A stretch of 13,213 nucleotides of DNA from contig JBGPFE010000073.1 of NCBI GenBank assembly GCA_041483135.1, forward strand, positions 1-13,213. The letters run 5' to 3'. This DNA is from PALSA-1004 sp041483135. GTDB taxonomy: Bacteria; Pseudomonadota; Gammaproteobacteria; Burkholderiales; SG8-41. This document shows, in pieces, positions 11,462-13,213 of the stretch. Positions within the stretch are counted from its first letter, which is position 1. Every line of letters starts with the position of its first letter. The position numbers were made by a program, and so were the translations under genes. The notes under the pieces were generated by a model. The model ran no database searches, had not been told where the DNA came from, and saw nothing but the letters and a program-made list of their open reading frames with translations.

Positions 11462-11479
11462 AAAACCGCGGTCTGTCCC
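11462..11479 (-). repeat. REP-like tag (GGGACAGACCGCGGTTTT)
   Basis: In the 78-base spacer between the hydrolase and CMD genes. The minus-strand text GGGACAGACC-GCGGTTTT matches, from memory, a common intergenic relic (GGGGACAGACCACGGTTTTT) found near REP-associated transposases. It lies a few bases after the hydrolase stop. Single occurrence in this window. Confidence 0.35.
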
Positions 11480-11482
11480 TTA

Positions 11483-12325
11483 TTAATTCTGCTTGACCGC
11501 CGCGGGGGCCGCTGGGGGCATTAAACGCGGTGATGCAAAGGCATCGATGGCGCGGTAGGCTTGCTCGTAAGCGCCATTGAACATGTGAAAGCCGGAGCTG
11601 CACGGGTTTCCTTCGGCCTGGCCCCCTCGAATCAAAACGTAGGCCAACTGAGTATTGCCCTGCCCCGTAAGCGCTTTGTAGTGAGACGTTGAATTGGATA
11701 CCGTGGATTTGGCGCAGCCGTCTTGTTCGTGGGCCAGAAACAAAATGGGCACCCGCGTGCCTGTTCGGAAAAAAACGCCATTGCGGGCCGAGCTGTAAAC
11801 CATCCCTTCGATAATGTTCTCCTGCCGGGTGTCCTGCAGCTTTTTGAAATATTCCACCATACTGGCCACCCCATCGCTGTGGCCCATGAGCCAGATCGGC
11901 AAACTGAATTTATTTTTGTAGTGCCGCACCACGCTGTCGATGCGCATCAGATGATCTGCCGAGGCGCGGGATACGGGATAGATAGTCCCCACCGGCAAGT
12001 CGACCGGACTGTCGAACACCACCACATGAAACAGGGCGGAAGTGAGCGTCGGATCGCTCAATGGTTTGAGAGCGCCGCCGTAAAACCCGCCCAGGCTCTT
12101 TCGCTCAGGCGTCAGTTTCAAGCGACCCTCTCCGCCCGGGATGAAGATCAACACCGCCTTGGCCTGCGGGCTGGCCCAGAGAAAGGTCAAGGTGGGCTCA
12201 GCAGGCGCTGCGCCGTCCTGCGTAAGAGGACTGATTGGAATGACCTGTGCAATGGTTGAGGTGCTGAACGCCAGAATGAAAAAACTCAATGCGAGCCGGA
12301 TGTTCCGAAGGCAGGAAATATTCAT
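11483..12325 (-). CDS. Exported alpha/beta hydrolase-like protein
   Basis: A 280-residue predicted periplasmic serine hydrolase of unknown substrate. The signal peptide is IRLALSFFILAFSTSTIAQ, with cleavage after the Ala at 26. The alpha/beta-hydrolase core follows: strand KAVLIFIPGG (56-65, with an oxyanion-type GG), FHVVVFDSP, and the nucleophile elbow MGHSDG, with Ser150 in G-H-S-D-G. Candidate acid Asp202 lies in LAHEQDGC after strand VPILFLAHE, and candidate base His247 lies in SSGFHMF. Cys204 and Cys242 flank the acid and His regions and could form a disulfide in the oxidising periplasm. The C-terminus is Pro/Ala-rich. No clear ribosome site precedes ATG 12325. The base composition here is a little less GC-rich than in the Bug genes. 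Family fold is likely; the substrate (ester or lactone) cannot be assigned. Confidence 0.85.
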   Translation of the reverse strand: MNISCLRNIRLALSFFILAFSTSTIAQVIPISPLTQDGAAPAEPTLTFLWASPQAKAVLIFIPGGEGRLKLTPERKSLGGFYGGALKPLSDPTLTSALFHVVVFDSPVDLPVGTIYPVSRASADHLMRIDSVVRHYKNKFSLPIWLMGHSDGVASMVEYFKKLQDTRQENIIEGMVYSSARNGVFFRTGTRVPILFLAHEQDGCAKSTVSNSTSHYKALTGQGNTQLAYVLIRGGQAEGNPCSSGFHMFNGAYEQAYRAIDAFASPRLMPPAAPAAVKQN

Positions 12326-12459
12326 GAACCCACGCAGTCTTTCAATCGCGAAATATCCTCAACGGTCGACATTTTCATGCGGGTATAGTTGTGCGAAAGC
12401 GGGGTTTCAGATTTTACCGTCTTTCGCCAAGACAAAATCCTCCAACGTATACACCGCGT
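12326..12459. other. Spacer with no recognisable gene
   Basis: Start of the 664-base gene-free stretch 12326-12989. A 60-codon minus frame and an 80-codon minus frame cross it, but both consist of repeat-derived text without family signature. No promoter for the hydrolase could be placed with confidence. Confidence 0.5.
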
Positions 12460-12525
12460 CCCGGTGGCAGACCGGGGGCTGGTCACTTTCCCTTGCGCGG
12501 CCAAGCGAAAGTAACCAAAGGGAAG
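12460..12525 (+). repeat. Double hairpin head of dispersed repeat
   Basis: A perfect hairpin CCCGGT (12460-12465)/ACCGGG (12471-12476) is followed at once by a larger imperfect one. Its left arm is GGTCACTTTCCCTTG (12481-12495), the loop is CGCGGC, and the right arm is CAAGCGAAAGTAACC (12502-12516), two mismatches in 15 pairs. AAAGGGAAG follows. From memory this is a common proteobacterial intergenic repeat. It continues into the repeat body at 12526. Confidence 0.75.
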
Positions 12526-12708
12526 GCCGCCCCGGTGAGCCGCGCCTGCGCGTTACCTGTGTTACTCGACGAGTTCGGGGTCTGTGGAACTCGCTCGAAG
12601 AATGAGAAAACACGTTGAGGGTTGCGAGCTCAAACATGTCCTCGACCACGGCACCGAACTCGCCTGTGTTACTCGGCGGCTCACAAGGGGTCCTGTGGGC
12701 AAGCAGCG
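12526..12708 (+). repeat. Dispersed repeat body, forward copy
   Basis: Aligns by eye with the inverted copy 12803-12989. Shared landmarks in the same order are GCCGCCCC, GTGAG, CCTGTG, CTGTGGAACTCGC, GTCCTCG, GCCTG, CTCGGCG, CTCAC and AGGGGTCC, ending in GGGC and GCAG. Overall identity is moderate, so the two are old copies. It contains no convincing coding frame. Confidence 0.7.
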
Positions 12709-12802
12709 TAGCGATGCGAGCACTGGTGTGATTGCCGAATTTTAAATTTCAATCTTGCTTTTACTCCTGCTCAACAACCGCGCCCAAACATCAATTCATG
12801 AC

Positions 12803-12989
12803 TCTGCGCGCCCTTGGGACCCCTCGTGAGGCGCCGAGCAGTCGCAGGCAAGGTCGGGAATTCGGCGAGGACCTGTCTGAGCGCTCGCTCGTTTAATGTG
12901 TCTTTTCACTATGAGCGCGAGTTCCACAGCCGCCGGCCTTGCCGAGCAGCACAGGAAATCCCCGCGAGGGGACGACTCACTGGGGCGGC
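12803..12989 (-). repeat. Dispersed repeat body, inverted copy, cut by the IS
   Basis: Inverted partner of 12526-12708, separated from it by 94 AT-richer bases. On the minus strand it starts GCCGCCCCAGTGAG and contains GGCTGTGGAACTCGC and CTCACGAGGGGTCC. The head with the double hairpin, present before the forward copy, is missing here because the IS end begins at 12990. Confidence 0.7.
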
Positions 12990-13213
12990 TGTACAGGTCA
13001 AGGACATTGGTAACACTCGAGTTCAAGGACATGGGTTACAACTTGAGGGTCAAATAGTCTTCTCCAGACTTAAGGTCTCGTTCGTCGAATCCACCGAGGC
13101 GCACGGGGCCGAAGTGGATGTTCCATAACCCATCACCGACCGGTTCAATGCCGACCTCTTCGCCTGCGAGTAGATAGCCAATGTAGATCCGCCAAGCGTT
13201 CCAGTAGATCAGG
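12990..13213 (-). mobile_element. End of an insertion sequence (IS481-like), runs off window
   Basis: The outer end is read as TGTACAGGTCAAGG from 12990, next to the repeat body. Two related subterminal units follow: GTCAAGGACATTGGTAACA (12997-13015) and TTCAAGGACATGGGTTACA (13022-13040), 16 of 19 bases alike, spaced 25 bases. They are probably transposase binding sites. The transposase gene reads outward on the minus strand and ends inside the second unit. The other IS end lies beyond the window, so length and target duplication are unknown. Confidence 0.75.
13036..13213 (-). CDS. C-terminus of an IS transposase (IS481-like DDE family)
   Basis: The last 58 codons of a frame entering from the right window edge and stopping with TAA at 13036-13038. 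The peptide contains YWNAWRIYIGYLLAGEEVGI, then DGLWNIHFGPVRLGGFDERD. This beta-rich C-terminal domain (R-x-Y-V/I-G, L-A-G-E-x-V-G-I, D-G-x-W-x-V/I-x-F, L-G-x-x-D-E-R) is typical of IS481-type and related integrase-core transposases, following the catalytic DDE domain, which is outside the window. The stop codon lies within the second subterminal repeat, 46 bases from the IS end, as usual for compact IS elements. The catalytic residues cannot be checked here; whether the gene is intact is unknown. Confidence 0.82.
   Translation of the reverse strand, partial: LIYWNAWRIYIGYLLAGEEVGIEPVGDGLWNIHFGPVRLGGFDERDLKSGEDYLTLKL

Noticed and set aside
10637..11524. 295-codon plus-strand frame opposite the CMD gene
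   Set aside because: Antisense to a gene with good ribosome site and family motifs; no recognisable domain of its own.
12407..12649. 80-codon minus-strand frame with LWLLSLGRARESDQ
   Set aside because: This is the translation of the dispersed hairpin repeat; similar text recurs wherever that repeat occurs, so it is not a gene.
12814..13128. 104-codon plus-strand frame near the right edge
   Set aside because: It crosses the repeat body, the IS end and the antisense of the transposase C-terminus, three unrelated pieces.

Overview
The window looks like a chromosomal stretch of a GC-rich betaproteobacterium, probably Burkholderiales-like. The main reason is three separate Bug/TctC-type periplasmic receptors in 6 kb with no TctA/TctB membrane genes, a pattern typical of Bordetella, Cupriavidus and relatives. 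The species cannot be named from the sequence. Gene content is accessory-like: single genes and short operons separated by repeat-rich spacers.

Layout. 1-654 (-): cbpA-type DnaJ co-chaperone, cut by the left window edge. 810-1799 (-): orphan ABC_sub_bind substrate-binding protein, with repeat relics on both sides. 2007-2399 (+): small dimeric alpha-beta barrel-like protein. 2400-2966: spacer with heptad arrays, GC hairpins and an FNR-like site. 2967-3497 (+): PNPOx/Nim-like flavin-binding protein. 3498-3865 and 4380-4789: octamer repeats and long direct repeats that bracket a ParD/ParE-like toxin-antitoxin pair (3866-4379). 4790-5767 and 5848-6243 (+): Bug receptor followed by a RidA-family protein that lacks the catalytic arginine. 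6476-7297 (+): outer-membrane beta-barrel protein. 7335-8465 and 8474-9445 (-): tight operon of a Bug receptor and an M24-fold protein with two altered metal-ligand positions. 9703-10716 (-): third Bug receptor. 10859-11404 (-): carboxymuconolactone-decarboxylase-fold protein without catalytic cysteines. 11483-12325 (-): exported alpha/beta hydrolase. 12326-12989: no gene, but two inverted copies of a ~185 bp repeat. 12990-13213: end of an IS with the C-terminus of its transposase, cut by the right edge.

Functionally, the Bug receptors and ABC_sub_bind protein would capture small organic solutes in the periplasm. The RidA-like, M24, alpha-beta barrel, CMD and hydrolase proteins are plausible accessory catabolic enzymes, but no complete pathway can be read.

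The most unusual content is in the spacers. There is a ~60 bp leader-like repeat in front of three unrelated genes, direct repeats bracketing the toxin-antitoxin module, 7- and 8-nt periodic arrays that fold back on themselves, and an IS that appears to have split one copy of an inverted repeat pair. I see no tRNA, rRNA, CRISPR or complete new multi-gene system.
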